DNA of 53,009 nucleotides, taken from positions 1 to 53,009 of the forward strand of contig JAZSDQ010000062.1 of the NCBI GenBank assembly GCA_045531235.1, in the 5' to 3' direction. Position 1 is the first letter of the stretch. Each line of letters opens with the position of its first letter. Shown in pieces: positions 24,748 to 32,595 of the stretch. This DNA is from RGIG5579 sp045531235. Lineage in GTDB: Bacteria; Bacillota; Clostridia; Oscillospirales; SIG627. The position numbers and the translations under genes are program-made. The notes under the pieces were generated by a model. That model was not told the DNA's origin. It did not search any database and saw nothing but the letters and a program-made list of their open reading frames with translations.

Positions 24748-26904
24748 TTATTTTTTCTTTTCGGGCGCATGATATCCTTTTCGAAAAATCAAATAAAGAA
24801 GGAATACCAAAACAATCACAGCCAAAACAGTGAAAACATTAAATGCTACCTCACCAATGACAAGACCTACAAGTTGGTACACGATGAGAGAAATTGCATA
24901 CGCAAAACCACACATATACGCTATGGTTGCCCAGGTCCACTTCCTGTCACCCATTTCACGCTTAATAGCGCCAATGGCAGCAAAGCAAGGTGCACACAAA
25001 AGGTTAAAGATCATAAAGCTATACGCTCTTACGGGACCAAAATCACGGGCAATCATCGTCCAAATTTCATCACCGGACTCACTCAATTCTCCTGCAAAAT
25101 TATAAAGCGTACCAAAGGTCATAACGACCTCTTCTTTTGCAATCAGACCAGTTACGGTAGCAACAGTAGCTTTCCATCCCATATCACCTATCCAGCCAAT
25201 AGGTACGAAGATCCAAGAGAAGAACCTGCCAACGTATGCAAGGAGAGAATAATTGCTATCTTCTACAGCACCAAAGCCATCGGGAGTAAAGCCATAAGTA
25301 TTTAAAAACCAAAGCACAATTGAACTCAGCAACACAATGGTAGTTGCACGCTTAACGAAATCCCAGCCGCGATCAAGGGTTGTCCGAGCTACATTGCGCA
25401 CCGAAGGAAGATGATATGCCGGAAGCTCCATTACAAAAGGAGCAGGCTTGCCGGCAAAAGTCTTAAACTTTTTCAAAATGATACCGGAAATAACAACGGC
25501 AGCAACACCGATAAAGAAGGCTGATACCGCAACAAGAGGAGAATTACCAAACACAGCGCCGGCAAAAAGTCCAATAATGGGCATTTTTGCTCCGCAAGGA
25601 ATAAAGCCCGTTGTCATTACCGTAATTTTACGGTCGTTTTCCTGCTCAATGGTACGGCTTGCCAAAATACCGGGTACGCCGCAGCCGGTAGCCACCAACA
25701 TAGGAATGATCGATTTGCCGGAAAGCCCGAATTTTCTCAGGATCCTGTCCATAATAAATGCAACGCGGGACATATATCCCACATCTTCCAAAATGGATAA
25801 TAGCAGCGAAAGCACAAGAATCTGAGGAACAAATCCAAGAACTGCTCCAACACCGCCAAGAATACCGTCCATGACAAGGCCGTAAAGCCATCCGCTGACA
25901 CCGAGTGAAGTCAGAATTTTATCAAAGACTGTAGGCACCCACTCGCCAAAAAGAACATCGTTTGCCCAATCAGTACCCATTGTACCAATAGAGAATGAAA
26001 ACGAACCCATAGCAATGGCATACATCAAAAACATAATTCCAGCAAAAATGGGTAGCGCGAGAATGCGGTTTGTCAAAATCTTATCAATGCGATCAGAAAT
26101 GGTAAGCTTAAAAGGATCCTTCTTCTTAACTACTTTTGCCGTAAGATTGGTGATATATACATAACGATCATTGGTAATGATACTTTCTGCATCATCATCT
26201 AAAATCTTCTCCACGTGAGTAATATCTTTTTCTATATGTTCAATTACGTTCTTTTCGATTTTGAGTTTATTCAAAACCTCTTCATCACGCTCAAAAATCT
26301 TCACAGCATACCAACGCTGTTGTTCCTCAGGCAGATGGTGTACGGTAGCTTCCTCAATGTGCGCAATGGCATGTTCCACTTCACCGGAAAAAATGTGGAG
26401 ATGAGCTGCTTTTTTAGCTTTTGCTGCGCGAACGGCAAGATCGGCCGCTTCTTCCATTCCCTCACCTTTCAACGCTGAAATTTCGCACACAGGGCATCCA
26501 ATGGCGCGGGAAAGTGCATCAATATAGATCTCATCTCCTCTTTTTCTGACAAGATCCATCATATTGATAGCAATAACGACGGGGATCTCAAGTTCCATCA
26601 ATTGAGTGGTTAGATACAAGTTCCTTTCAAGGTTTGTGCCGTCTACAATATTCAAAACAGCATCAGGCCGCTCATCAAGCAAAAAGTTTCTGGAAACCAC
26701 TTCCTCCATCGTATACGGAGAAAGAGAATAGATACCGGGAAGGTCAACAATTTCTACTGATTTATCTTTTTTCAGTTTGCCGCCTTTTTTCTCAACGGTA
26801 ACTCCGGGCCAGTTACCAACATATTGGTTAGAACCTGTCAAAGCGTTAAACAGTGTTGTTTTACCACTGTTTGGATTTCCTACAAGTGCAATGCGAATAC
26901 TCAT
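24748..26904 (-). CDS. feoB: Ferrous iron transporter FeoB
   Basis: FeoB of 718 residues imports Fe2+ across the cytoplasmic membrane. The N-terminal G domain has G1 GNPNSGKTT (9-17), G3 DLPGIYS and G4 NMMD. A helical regulatory segment follows, and the membrane part (about 280-700) contains two gate regions with conserved Cys, VATGCGVPGILASRT and GFIPCGAKMPIIGLF. The start overlaps the feoA stop by 1 nt (TAATG). It is regulated by the operators upstream of feoA. Confidence 0.97.
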   Translation of the reverse strand: MSIRIALVGNPNSGKTTLFNALTGSNQYVGNWPGVTVEKKGGKLKKDKSVEIVDLPGIYSLSPYTMEEVVSRNFLLDERPDAVLNIVDGTNLERNLYLTTQLMELEIPVVIAINMMDLVRKRGDEIYIDALSRAIGCPVCEISALKGEGMEEAADLAVRAAKAKKAAHLHIFSGEVEHAIAHIEEATVHHLPEEQQRWYAVKIFERDEEVLNKLKIEKNVIEHIEKDITHVEKILDDDAESIITNDRYVYITNLTAKVVKKKDPFKLTISDRIDKILTNRILALPIFAGIMFLMYAIAMGSFSFSIGTMGTDWANDVLFGEWVPTVFDKILTSLGVSGWLYGLVMDGILGGVGAVLGFVPQILVLSLLLSILEDVGYMSRVAFIMDRILRKFGLSGKSIIPMLVATGCGVPGILASRTIEQENDRKITVMTTGFIPCGAKMPIIGLFAGAVFGNSPLVAVSAFFIGVAAVVISGIILKKFKTFAGKPAPFVMELPAYHLPSVRNVARTTLDRGWDFVKRATTIVLLSSIVLWFLNTYGFTPDGFGAVEDSNYSLLAYVGRFFSWIFVPIGWIGDMGWKATVATVTGLIAKEEVVMTFGTLYNFAGELSESGDEIWTMIARDFGPVRAYSFMIFNLLCAPCFAAIGAIKREMGDRKWTWATIAYMCGFAYAISLIVYQLVGLVIGEVAFNVFTVLAVIVLVFLLYLIFRKGYHAPEKKK

Positions 26905-27125
26905 TATTCTACCTCAATATTTTTAGCGTCTTCTTTTCTAAGGCTCAATTCATAGCCGCGGATAAAAAGTTCAATGGGATCACCCAAAGGTGCAACCTTC
27001 CGAACATAAATTTCTACACCCTTGGTAATTCCCATATCCATGATTCTGCGTTTTACTGCACCTTCGCCATGGATTTTGACTACTTTAGCAGACTTTCCTA
27101 CGCCGATATCTTTTAATGTTTTCAC
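26904..27125 (-). CDS. feoA: Ferrous iron transport accessory protein FeoA
   Basis: SH3-like protein of 73 residues that interacts with FeoB. It matches the family through GKSAKVVKIHGEGAVKRRIMDMG and APLGDPIELFIRGYELSLR. It is the first gene of feoA-feoB-Cys-rich partner, with an AGGAG-type site a few bases before ATG, and lies directly behind two palindromic operator sites. Confidence 0.95.
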   Translation of the reverse strand: MKTLKDIGVGKSAKVVKIHGEGAVKRRIMDMGITKGVEIYVRKVAPLGDPIELFIRGYELSLRKEDAKNIEVE

Positions 27126-27149
27126 TAATTTCTCCTTTCAGATGGTTGG

Positions 27150-27167
27150 GGTTAGCCATTGCTAACC
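27150..27167 (-). promoter_or_regulatory. feo operator 1
   Basis: Perfect palindrome GGTTAGCCATTGCTAACC (TTAGC-N4-GCTAA core) in the feoA leader, 34 bp centre-to-centre from a second copy. The core resembles DtxR/IdeR-type half-sites (TTAGG-like). A DtxR-type repressor is encoded at 41509-41874. Binding is inferred. Confidence 0.75.
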
Positions 27168-27183
27168 AATACGGATTATCAAA

Positions 27184-27201
27184 AGTTAGCTTTTGCTAAC
27201 T
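27184..27201 (-). promoter_or_regulatory. feo operator 2
   Basis: Perfect palindrome AGTTAGCTTTTGCTAACT, starting 6 bp downstream of the -10 and so covering the predicted transcription start. It shares TTAGC-N4-GCTAA with operator 1. Confidence 0.75.
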
Positions 27202-27207
27202 GAATAG

Positions 27208-27235
27208 ATTATATCATTATTATCGTATTTGTCAA
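27208..27235 (-). promoter_or_regulatory. feo promoter, embedded in the 3' end of the GNAT gene
   Basis: On the minus strand, TTGACA (27235-27230), a 16-nt spacer and TATAAT (27213-27208). The -35 forms the Leu-Thr codons of the acetyltransferase tail, and the TAA stop of that gene lies inside the -10. Confidence 0.85.
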
Positions 27236-27691
27236 TAGTTTTTTGACTTTTTCTTTTTGCATCGGTGTAAAGATCAATTCGTGCTCTACTTTTCTTGGTG
27301 CGATCACTCGGTATCCACACTTTTTATAAAATTCAACAGCACAGTCAGAAGCATTTAAATATACATCATAAGAAATGCACTTATTCTCTAGGAATTCCAG
27401 CATTCTTTTTCCGTAGCCGCGGCGCCACGATTCAGGCCGCACGTACAACATCAAAATAATTCGTTTCTCTTTTACTGCACCTACAACTTCTAATTTTTCC
27501 GAAGAAAATCCACCGTATAAAACAATACTACCGTCATATGAATTCATTGAAAGAGAAACGGGCGAGGTAAGATCGCGGAAAAACTCCATTCCCTGCATTG
27601 ATGTATTTGTCTTTTCCGCTTCATAAAAACTTTTCCATAATACGTATGAAGCTTCTTCCAGATCTTCTTGTCTGAGTTCTCGAATTTCCAT
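27209..27691 (-). CDS. GNAT family N-acetyltransferase
   Basis: A 160-residue acetyl-CoA-dependent N-acyltransferase. The GNAT acetyl-CoA loop is visible as RPESWRRGYGKRMLEFLE (Q/RxxGxG/A type), preceded by beta strand KEKRIILMLYV and followed by LNASDCAVEFYKKCGYR typical of the C-terminal part. Substrate unknown. A strong AAAGGAGG site lies 7 nt before ATG. The 3' end carries the feo promoter. It has its own promoter at 27713-27741. Confidence 0.85.
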   Translation of the reverse strand: MEIRELRQEDLEEASYVLWKSFYEAEKTNTSMQGMEFFRDLTSPVSLSMNSYDGSIVLYGGFSSEKLEVVGAVKEKRIILMLYVRPESWRRGYGKRMLEFLENKCISYDVYLNASDCAVEFYKKCGYRVIAPRKVEHELIFTPMQKEKVKKLLTNTIIMI

Positions 27692-27712
27692 GCTCTCTCC
27701 TCCTTTGCTATT

Positions 27713-27741
27713 ATGTTAGCGAAAAAAACTCTTCTTGTCAA
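27713..27741 (-). promoter_or_regulatory. Promoter of GNAT gene
   Basis: On the minus strand, TTGACA (27741-27736), a 17-nt spacer and TAACAT (27718-27713), about 22 nt upstream of the start. Confidence 0.55.
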
Positions 27742-27777
27742 TTCACACGATTTTTCTTGAAAATCGTTAAAAAACTC

Positions 27778-27806
27778 TTGCAAGACTGATAAAAAGCAGT
27801 TATAAT
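27778..27806 (+). promoter_or_regulatory. Promoter of guaA-type gene
   Basis: TTGCAA (27778-27783), a 17-nt spacer and TATAAT (27801-27806). GGAGG lies 5 nt before the start codon at 27853. The leader is about 40 nt, too short for a purine riboswitch. Confidence 0.75.
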
Positions 27807-27852
27807 ATTTTCCATAAATTCAATGGAAATTTGTTAAATTTCGGAGGTATTT

Positions 27853-28854
27853 ATGAGTTCCAACATTCGTCCCGAATCCATGACAAGAATTACTACGAAA
27901 GAACTTGCCGCTGCATTTATTGAGGAACAGGTTCAAGAAGTCAGAAAGCAGGTAGGAGACAAAAAAGTTCTTCTGGCCCTTTCCGGAGGTGTAGACTCCT
28001 CTGTGGTTGCCGCGCTTTTGATCAAAGCCATCGGCAAACAGCTTGTATGTGTTCATGTAAATCACGGTCTTATGAGAAAAGGCGAAAGCGAAGCAGTTAT
28101 TGAAATGTTCCGCGGCGAGCTGGATGCAAACCTCGTATACGTTGACGCTACTGACCGTTTTCTTGATCTTTTGGCCGGCGTTAGCGATCCCGAAAAGAAG
28201 AGAAAGATCATCGGCGCAGAATTCATTAACGTATTTGCTGATGAAGCTCGCAAGTTGGAAGGAGTTTCCTATCTAGCTCAGGGTACCATTTATCCCGATA
28301 TTCTTGAGAGTATTAAGCAAGCTGAGGGAAAAAAAGCCGTGAAATCTCACCATAACGTTGGTGGCCTTCCGGAAGATCTTCAATTTGAATTGGTAGAGCC
28401 CATTAAGCTTCTCTTCAAAGATGAAGTTCGTGTTGTCGGTGAAGCCCTCGGTCTTCCTCACAGCATGGTTTACCGTCAGCCCTTCCCCGGTCCGGGTCTT
28501 GGCGTGCGCTGCCTTGGTGCCATCACCCGCGACAGACTGCACGCGCTTCGCGAAGCAGATGCAATTCTTCGTGAAGAATTTGATAAAAACGGTCTCGCAG
28601 AAAAGGTTTGGCAGTATTTCATTGCAGTACCGGATATTAAAAGCGTTGGCGTAAAAGATGAGAGCCGCTATGAAGGCTGGCCCGCCATCATCCGTGCTGT
28701 CAATACCAAAGATGCAATGACTGCAACCATCGAGGAAATTCCCTACCCCATTCTTCATCACATCACCGACCGCATCACCCACGAGGTCAACGGCATCAAC
28801 CGTGTCCTCCTTGATCTTACCCCCAAACCCATCGGTACCATCGAATGGGAATAA
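27853..28854 (+). CDS. guaA: GMP synthase, ATP-pyrophosphatase/synthetase part only (no glutaminase domain)
   Basis: A 333-residue protein equivalent to the C-terminal two thirds of bacterial GuaA; it adenylates XMP and aminates it to GMP. The PP-loop is LALSGGVDSS (41-50). AQGTIYPDILES, SHHNVGGLP, and the dimerisation domain (RQPFPGPGLGVRCLG to the end LTPKPIGTIEWE) are all intact. The N-terminal class I glutaminase domain of about 190 residues is absent, as in archaeal two-subunit enzymes. Upstream DNA contains a promoter and ribosome site rather than glutaminase remnants, so it looks native. A separate glutaminase subunit must be encoded elsewhere or free ammonia is used. It is a single-gene unit. 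Confidence 0.93.
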   Translation: MSSNIRPESMTRITTKELAAAFIEEQVQEVRKQVGDKKVLLALSGGVDSSVVAALLIKAIGKQLVCVHVNHGLMRKGESEAVIEMFRGELDANLVYVDATDRFLDLLAGVSDPEKKRKIIGAEFINVFADEARKLEGVSYLAQGTIYPDILESIKQAEGKKAVKSHHNVGGLPEDLQFELVEPIKLLFKDEVRVVGEALGLPHSMVYRQPFPGPGLGVRCLGAITRDRLHALREADAILREEFDKNGLAEKVWQYFIAVPDIKSVGVKDESRYEGWPAIIRAVNTKDAMTATIEEIPYPILHHITDRITHEVNGINRVLLDLTPKPIGTIEWE

Positions 28855-28869
28855 ATTAATAATACAAAG

Positions 28870-28899
28870 CGGCTTGGAAGGATCGTCTAAGCCGTTTTT
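28870..28899 (+). terminator. guaA terminator
   Basis: Stem CGGCTTGGA / TCTAAGCCG (one G-U pair) with a 7-nt loop, followed by TTTTTC. It starts 16 nt after the stop codon. Confidence 0.85.
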
Positions 28900-28974
28900 C
28901 ATATTATTGACTCTTGGAAAACCAATAATAAAGCAACGCTTTTTAAAACAATAAAAAGCACCGCGACTCTATAG

Positions 28975-29004
28975 AAAAAGTCCCCTCAATTGAGGGGACT
29001 TTTT
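28975..29004. terminator. Bidirectional terminator before the decayed carrier
   Basis: A 30-bp perfect palindrome, AAAAAGTCCCCTCAA followed by its complement, with T-tracts on both sides. It would terminate the minus-strand pseudogene transcript. Confidence 0.85.
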
Positions 29005-29013
29005 ATGTTGACT

Positions 29014-29854
29014 TTATGATAACAATTCAATACCGCCAAGCTCTGTTGCCAAAGAAATCAAAAGCCAACACCGGTAATCATCAAAAGAGTGCCCCAAGAC
29101 ACCTTCTTTAAAGATGTGCCTTCATCAGCACCACGGAAGCCAGTAAGAAGAACAGCAACACAAGTAGCAGCAAGGCCTACATTGATCCCAAAAAACGCTG
29201 CAACCGCAACTGCCAATATTCCACCCAGAGTTGCCCTCTGCTTCCCGGAAAAGGGAGGAACCTTCTCATTTTTAGCATCAACCGCTACAGAGGAAACGTC
29301 AAACCTATGCCACTTGAACACGAAGAAGTAATACTGCAAACAACGTGTTGGTTAATGCCATTTTCAAGTTCAGCGAAGCTGCCAATCCTCCAATTCCCGC
29401 TTCGCTTGCCTTGGTGATAGCAACAATTCCAGAAGGGGTAAGGGAGAAAGTCCGCCCGCAAAAGCTCCCAAAGAGCCAAAGGGTAATAGGCTGATAGGAC
29501 TGCAACCGGTTTGCTTTGCAAGTGCAACAATGATCGCTGCCATAAGAGCCGTTACGGAAATAAGTCCGGGGCCAATCGCCGACAGCACGGCACCCAACAA
29601 AAACAAAATGATAGGAAATACCTTTGCATTACCTTTACAAAGAGCAAGCACCTTTCTTGCCAGAACATCCAGAGTCTTATTCTCCTAAGCAATGCAAAAG
29701 AGATACATTACTCCAAAAAGCATTAAAAACATTTTATTGTCAAAGGCAGAGATAATAAATTTTCCGGCATTCTTATAGCGTGCACCAACGCCAATGACGC
29801 CATAATAGCGGCAAGTCCGGTATTCACTTTAAAAACAAAAGCGGCAACTATCAT
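29014..29854 (-). pseudogene. Decayed MatC/SLC13-type dicarboxylate carrier
   Basis: Fragments in different minus-strand frames give a disrupted MatC-like permease. MIVAAFVFKVNTGLAAI opens at 29854; after a frameshift comes FGVMYLFCIA, then an in-frame TAG, then ENKTLDVLARKVLAL leading into FPIILFLLGAVLSAIGPGLI. LTPSGIVAITKASEAG is in another frame, PPFSGKQRATLGGILAVAVA and SWGTLLMITGVGF in another, and LATELGGIELLS ends at 29014. At least four frameshifts and one nonsense codon are seen, and the C-terminal third of a normal carrier of about 420 residues is missing. It lies next to the LysR regulator, so it may be that regulator's former target. Confidence 0.8.
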
Positions 29855-29899
29855 TTAGGACGGAAACCTTAACGACTTTGGTCTAATTTGATAAAACAA

Positions 29900-29931
29900 A
29901 ACACTGTCGAAGAAATAGCTTCAGCAGTGTT
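29900..29931. terminator. Terminator after lysR (minus) or for plus-strand read-through
   Basis: AACACTG pairs with CAGTGTT around an imperfect inner stem. A plus-strand CTTTTTATTTATT tract and a minus-strand TTGTTTTAT tract follow. It lies about 120 nt beyond the lysR stop; the rest of 29855-30050 shows nothing else. Confidence 0.55.
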
Positions 29932-30050
29932 CTTTTTATTTATTAATCTGTAGTTGTTAAGAAATATATAAGAAATATCTATAATTTGTGTTGAAATATC
30001 TACATTTTTTCTATTTTACTTTACAAAACTTTTCCTGTAAAATATCTTTA

Positions 30051-30995
30051 TTAAGAATTGTCTACAAAATTTACTTTTTTACTCAAATATTTGTTGTCTG
30101 AAACAAATTCATCCATACATTGAAGAAACGTTTTGATAACACTCTCTTCCGGGTAATTTTTAGAAATCAAGGCATTACAGCTGCGGAACTCAGGGCCGGG
30201 AGAAATACGTCGAAGAGTCAGAGTATCCGGATGAGCAACTACGGTCTGCTGCGCTACATTGGCAAGTGATAAACCCCAGCAGCGGGGATCCGTCAGATAG
30301 GTATGAATAGATAGCATACTACTTGTAATAAAGTACGGCTTCTCTTTTTTTAGACCGCAAGATTCTCTCCAATTTTGCAGCATCTGATTTCCGTAGCCTT
30401 CATGAACTACTTCAAAATTCTCATCCAAATCTTCAGGAGTCAGTAATCGATCAGGTAAGGGAGTATCAATAGGACAGAGAATACAGTACTCCTCATCAAA
30501 GAGAGGCACTTTAGCAATATGTTTAGGCACTCCGCCTGCAAAGGTGGGCGCATCATAGGCAATGGCAATATCAAAGGAATGATCCTTCATAGCTTGCTCT
30601 ATATCCTTGATCTCAAGCGTACTTAGGCGAATTTCAACATCGGGAATCAGACGTAGCAGCTTTTGAATCAAATGGCAAACAATGTATTGGTGGGATACTA
30701 CGCTGGCAGCCAGACGAAGCGTACCTTTTTGATGCTCTTTTACAAAAAGCTCGAAACGATTATCAAGTTCTGCGTGTTGACGAGCGAGATAATAGAATTC
30801 TCTTCCTGCAGGTGTCAATTCCACTTCCCTCTTTCCCTTCGTCCGCTTTACAAGCTGAATGCCACCAAGAGCCTGTTCCAATTGATTCAGATTCGCCGAA
30901 ATCGTGGGCTGCGTATAATTTAATGCCACTGCTGCAGCAGAGATTGTCCCGTACTTTGCAATTGCCAAAAATGCATTGATCTCTTGCTGTTTCAT
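30051..30995 (-). CDS. LysR family transcriptional regulator
   Basis: A 314-residue LTTR. The N-terminal winged helix-turn-helix is GTISAAAVALNYTQPTISANLNQLEQALG (given here only as its location, about residues 15-44), and the effector-binding domain follows (DIEQAMKDHSFDIAIAYD, WGLSLANVAQQTVV). It is divergent from the CitMHS transporter gene and likely controls it. It sits between that gene and the decayed MatC-like carrier, suggesting a role in organic acid uptake; the inducer is unknown. Confidence 0.92.
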   Translation of the reverse strand: MKQQEINAFLAIAKYGTISAAAVALNYTQPTISANLNQLEQALGGIQLVKRTKGKREVELTPAGREFYYLARQHAELDNRFELFVKEHQKGTLRLAASVVSHQYIVCHLIQKLLRLIPDVEIRLSTLEIKDIEQAMKDHSFDIAIAYDAPTFAGGVPKHIAKVPLFDEEYCILCPIDTPLPDRLLTPEDLDENFEVVHEGYGNQMLQNWRESCGLKKEKPYFITSSMLSIHTYLTDPRCWGLSLANVAQQTVVAHPDTLTLRRISPGPEFRSCNALISKNYPEESVIKTFLQCMDEFVSDNKYLSKKVNFVDNS

Positions 30996-31033
30996 AATAT
31001 ACTCCGTTTTTCTATATTTTCATATACAACCCC

Positions 31034-31062
31034 ATTATACTGTTACGAAAATTCTATGTCAA
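31034..31062 (-). promoter_or_regulatory. Consensus promoter of lysR
   Basis: On the minus strand, TTGACA (31062-31057), exactly 17 nt, TATAAT (31039-31034): a full sigma-A consensus. It lies next to the dyad at 31067-31085. Confidence 0.85.
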
Positions 31063-31066
31063 TAAA

Positions 31067-31085
31067 TATAGCATTTGTTTCTATA
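31067..31085. promoter_or_regulatory. Candidate LysR-type binding dyad upstream of citM
   Basis: TATAG-N9-CTATA inverted repeat, fitting the T-N11-A LTTR pattern, between the lysR -35 and the transporter ribosome site (GGAGG at 31096-31100). No good plus-strand promoter is seen, as expected for an activator-dependent gene. Confidence 0.5.
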
Positions 31086-31108
31086 AAATTTTAGTGGAGG
31101 TAAAACTT

Positions 31109-32440
31109 ATGACAGAAACAAACATTCTCAGCATTGCGGGCTTTATTACCATCGCAGCAATACTAATTCTTCTGAACAGAAAATTTGTGTCACCGTATGT
31201 TGCGATCTCAATGATCCCCATTATCACCTGCCTTTGCATCGGCAAAGGCGCTTCTCTCGGCGAATACATATTGGATGGCATCTCTTCCATTGCTCAAACA
31301 GGAATTATGTTTATTTTCTCTGTTGCATTTTTCGGAATTTTGAGCGAGACAGGCGCTTTCGATCCCATTGTCGATAAAATTATCATCGCTACTAAAGGAG
31401 ATCCTGTCCGTTTGATGGTCGGGGTGTTCTTATTTGCCAGCATCGTACATCTTGACGGATCAGGCGTGGTTACCTGTCTTTTAGTAGTTCCTCCTATGCT
31501 TCCCATCTTTAAGCGCCTTAAGATGAAAAATACTTCCTTTGCCGTAGCTCTTGGCCTTGGATCCGGCCTTATGAATGCAATTCCTTGGGGCGGTCCCACC
31601 ATGCGTGCCGCTACCGTCTTGAATATGGATGTAATGAAGCTTTGGATTCCTTTTATTCCAACACAGATTTTCGGAATGATCGTTGCTTTAATGATCTGTA
31701 TTTATATCGGTGTAAAAGAGAGAAAGCGTTTGATCACTGAAGGCGTTCTTTCAAATAAAGAAAAGCTCAATATGGATGAATTTGCTGTGCACTTGACCGA
31801 AGAACAAATGGAGATGCGCCGACCAAAACTAATTTGGATCAACTGGATCTTGATCTTGTTATCCATTGCACTTTTAATAAGCGGCATAATGAAGCCAGTT
31901 GTAGTATTTATGATAGGTGTTGCTTTGGCGCTGATTATCAACTATCGCGATCCCGCACTGCAGCGAAAACTCCTGGAGGATAAAGGAAAAGATGCCATTG
32001 GCTTAACCTGCATTATTCTTGCCGCAGGCGTGCTCATGGGAATTATGGGGAAATCCGGAATGTCAACTGCCATGGCGACCACGTTGGTAAAACTGATCCC
32101 CAATGCGATATCAAAATTCATGGCACCTATCATTGGTGTTCTGACTGTTCCTCTTTCCATTCTTTTCGACGCTGACTCATACTACTATGGAATTATGCCA
32201 ATTATAATTGAAACCGCAGAAGCAATGGGTGCAAGCGGCATTGATATTGCAAGAGCTTCCATCATTGGACAAATGACCGTAGGTTGGCCCGTAAGCCCTA
32301 TGGTAGGCACCTTTTTCCTGTTTACAGGTCTGTTAGATCTTGACATAGGTGCTTGGCAAAAATATTCCATAAAATTCCTTGTTTTGGTTACAGTTGCAAT
32401 GACTGCTTTTGCATGCTTGACAGGACTGTTTTCGTTCTAG
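31109..32440 (+). CDS. CitMHS family citrate/organic acid transporter
   Basis: A 443-residue membrane carrier resembling Bacillus CitM/CitH, which import metal-citrate with protons. About 11-12 hydrophobic segments are seen. The family regions FFGILSETGAFDPIVDKII, LDGSGVVTC, MNAIPWGGPTMRAA and FDADSYYYGIMPI are visible, and the last resembles the SLC13-like re-entrant segment. The ATG at 31109 is used because GGAGG lies 8 nt upstream; an in-frame GTG at 31094 lies in that site. It is divergent from lysR and followed by a strong terminator. Confidence 0.88.
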   Translation: MTETNILSIAGFITIAAILILLNRKFVSPYVAISMIPIITCLCIGKGASLGEYILDGISSIAQTGIMFIFSVAFFGILSETGAFDPIVDKIIIATKGDPVRLMVGVFLFASIVHLDGSGVVTCLLVVPPMLPIFKRLKMKNTSFAVALGLGSGLMNAIPWGGPTMRAATVLNMDVMKLWIPFIPTQIFGMIVALMICIYIGVKERKRLITEGVLSNKEKLNMDEFAVHLTEEQMEMRRPKLIWINWILILLSIALLISGIMKPVVVFMIGVALALIINYRDPALQRKLLEDKGKDAIGLTCIILAAGVLMGIMGKSGMSTAMATTLVKLIPNAISKFMAPIIGVLTVPLSILFDADSYYYGIMPIIIETAEAMGASGIDIARASIIGQMTVGWPVSPMVGTFFLFTGLLDLDIGAWQKYSIKFLVLVTVAMTAFACLTGLFSF

Positions 32441-32460
32441 TTTCCACTCTTCATAAATTT

Positions 32461-32493
32461 CGACTCGAAAGATAATCTTTCGAGTCGTTTTCT
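32461..32493 (+). terminator. citM terminator
   Basis: CGACTCGAAAGAT pairs with ATCTTTCGAGTCG and is followed by TTTTCTT, starting 20 nt after the stop codon. Confidence 0.88.
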
Positions 32494-32530
32494 TAACAAT
32501 AATCAAAATCGATACTTTTCTTAAATGCTA

Positions 32531-32559
32531 TTGTGTTTTCACAATATTTGTGGTACAAT
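32531..32559 (+). promoter_or_regulatory. Promoter of the AGCS symporter gene
   Basis: TTGTGT (32531-32536), a 17-nt spacer and TACAAT (32554-32559), 36 nt before the start. The leader is too short for a glycine riboswitch. Confidence 0.65.
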
Positions 32560-32595
32560 ACCAAAAATAACTAAAATTAATAAGTGAGAAGAATT

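Noticed and set aside
24652..25305. 217-codon plus-strand frame across the feoB 3' end
   Set aside because: Low-complexity text antisense to feoB and the small Cys-rich gene.
27748..27766. Hairpin CGATTTT/AAAATCG upstream of guaA
   Set aside because: Neither strand has a T-tract after it, and it lies upstream of both flanking promoters; no role could be supported.
27853..28854. guaA as a truncated pseudogene
   Set aside because: A promoter, a ribosome site at proper spacing and an undamaged synthetase and dimerisation domain argue for a functional stand-alone subunit.
32494..32595. Glycine riboswitch ahead of the AGCS symporter
   Set aside because: The predicted leader is about 30 nt, and no aptamer-like structure is visible.
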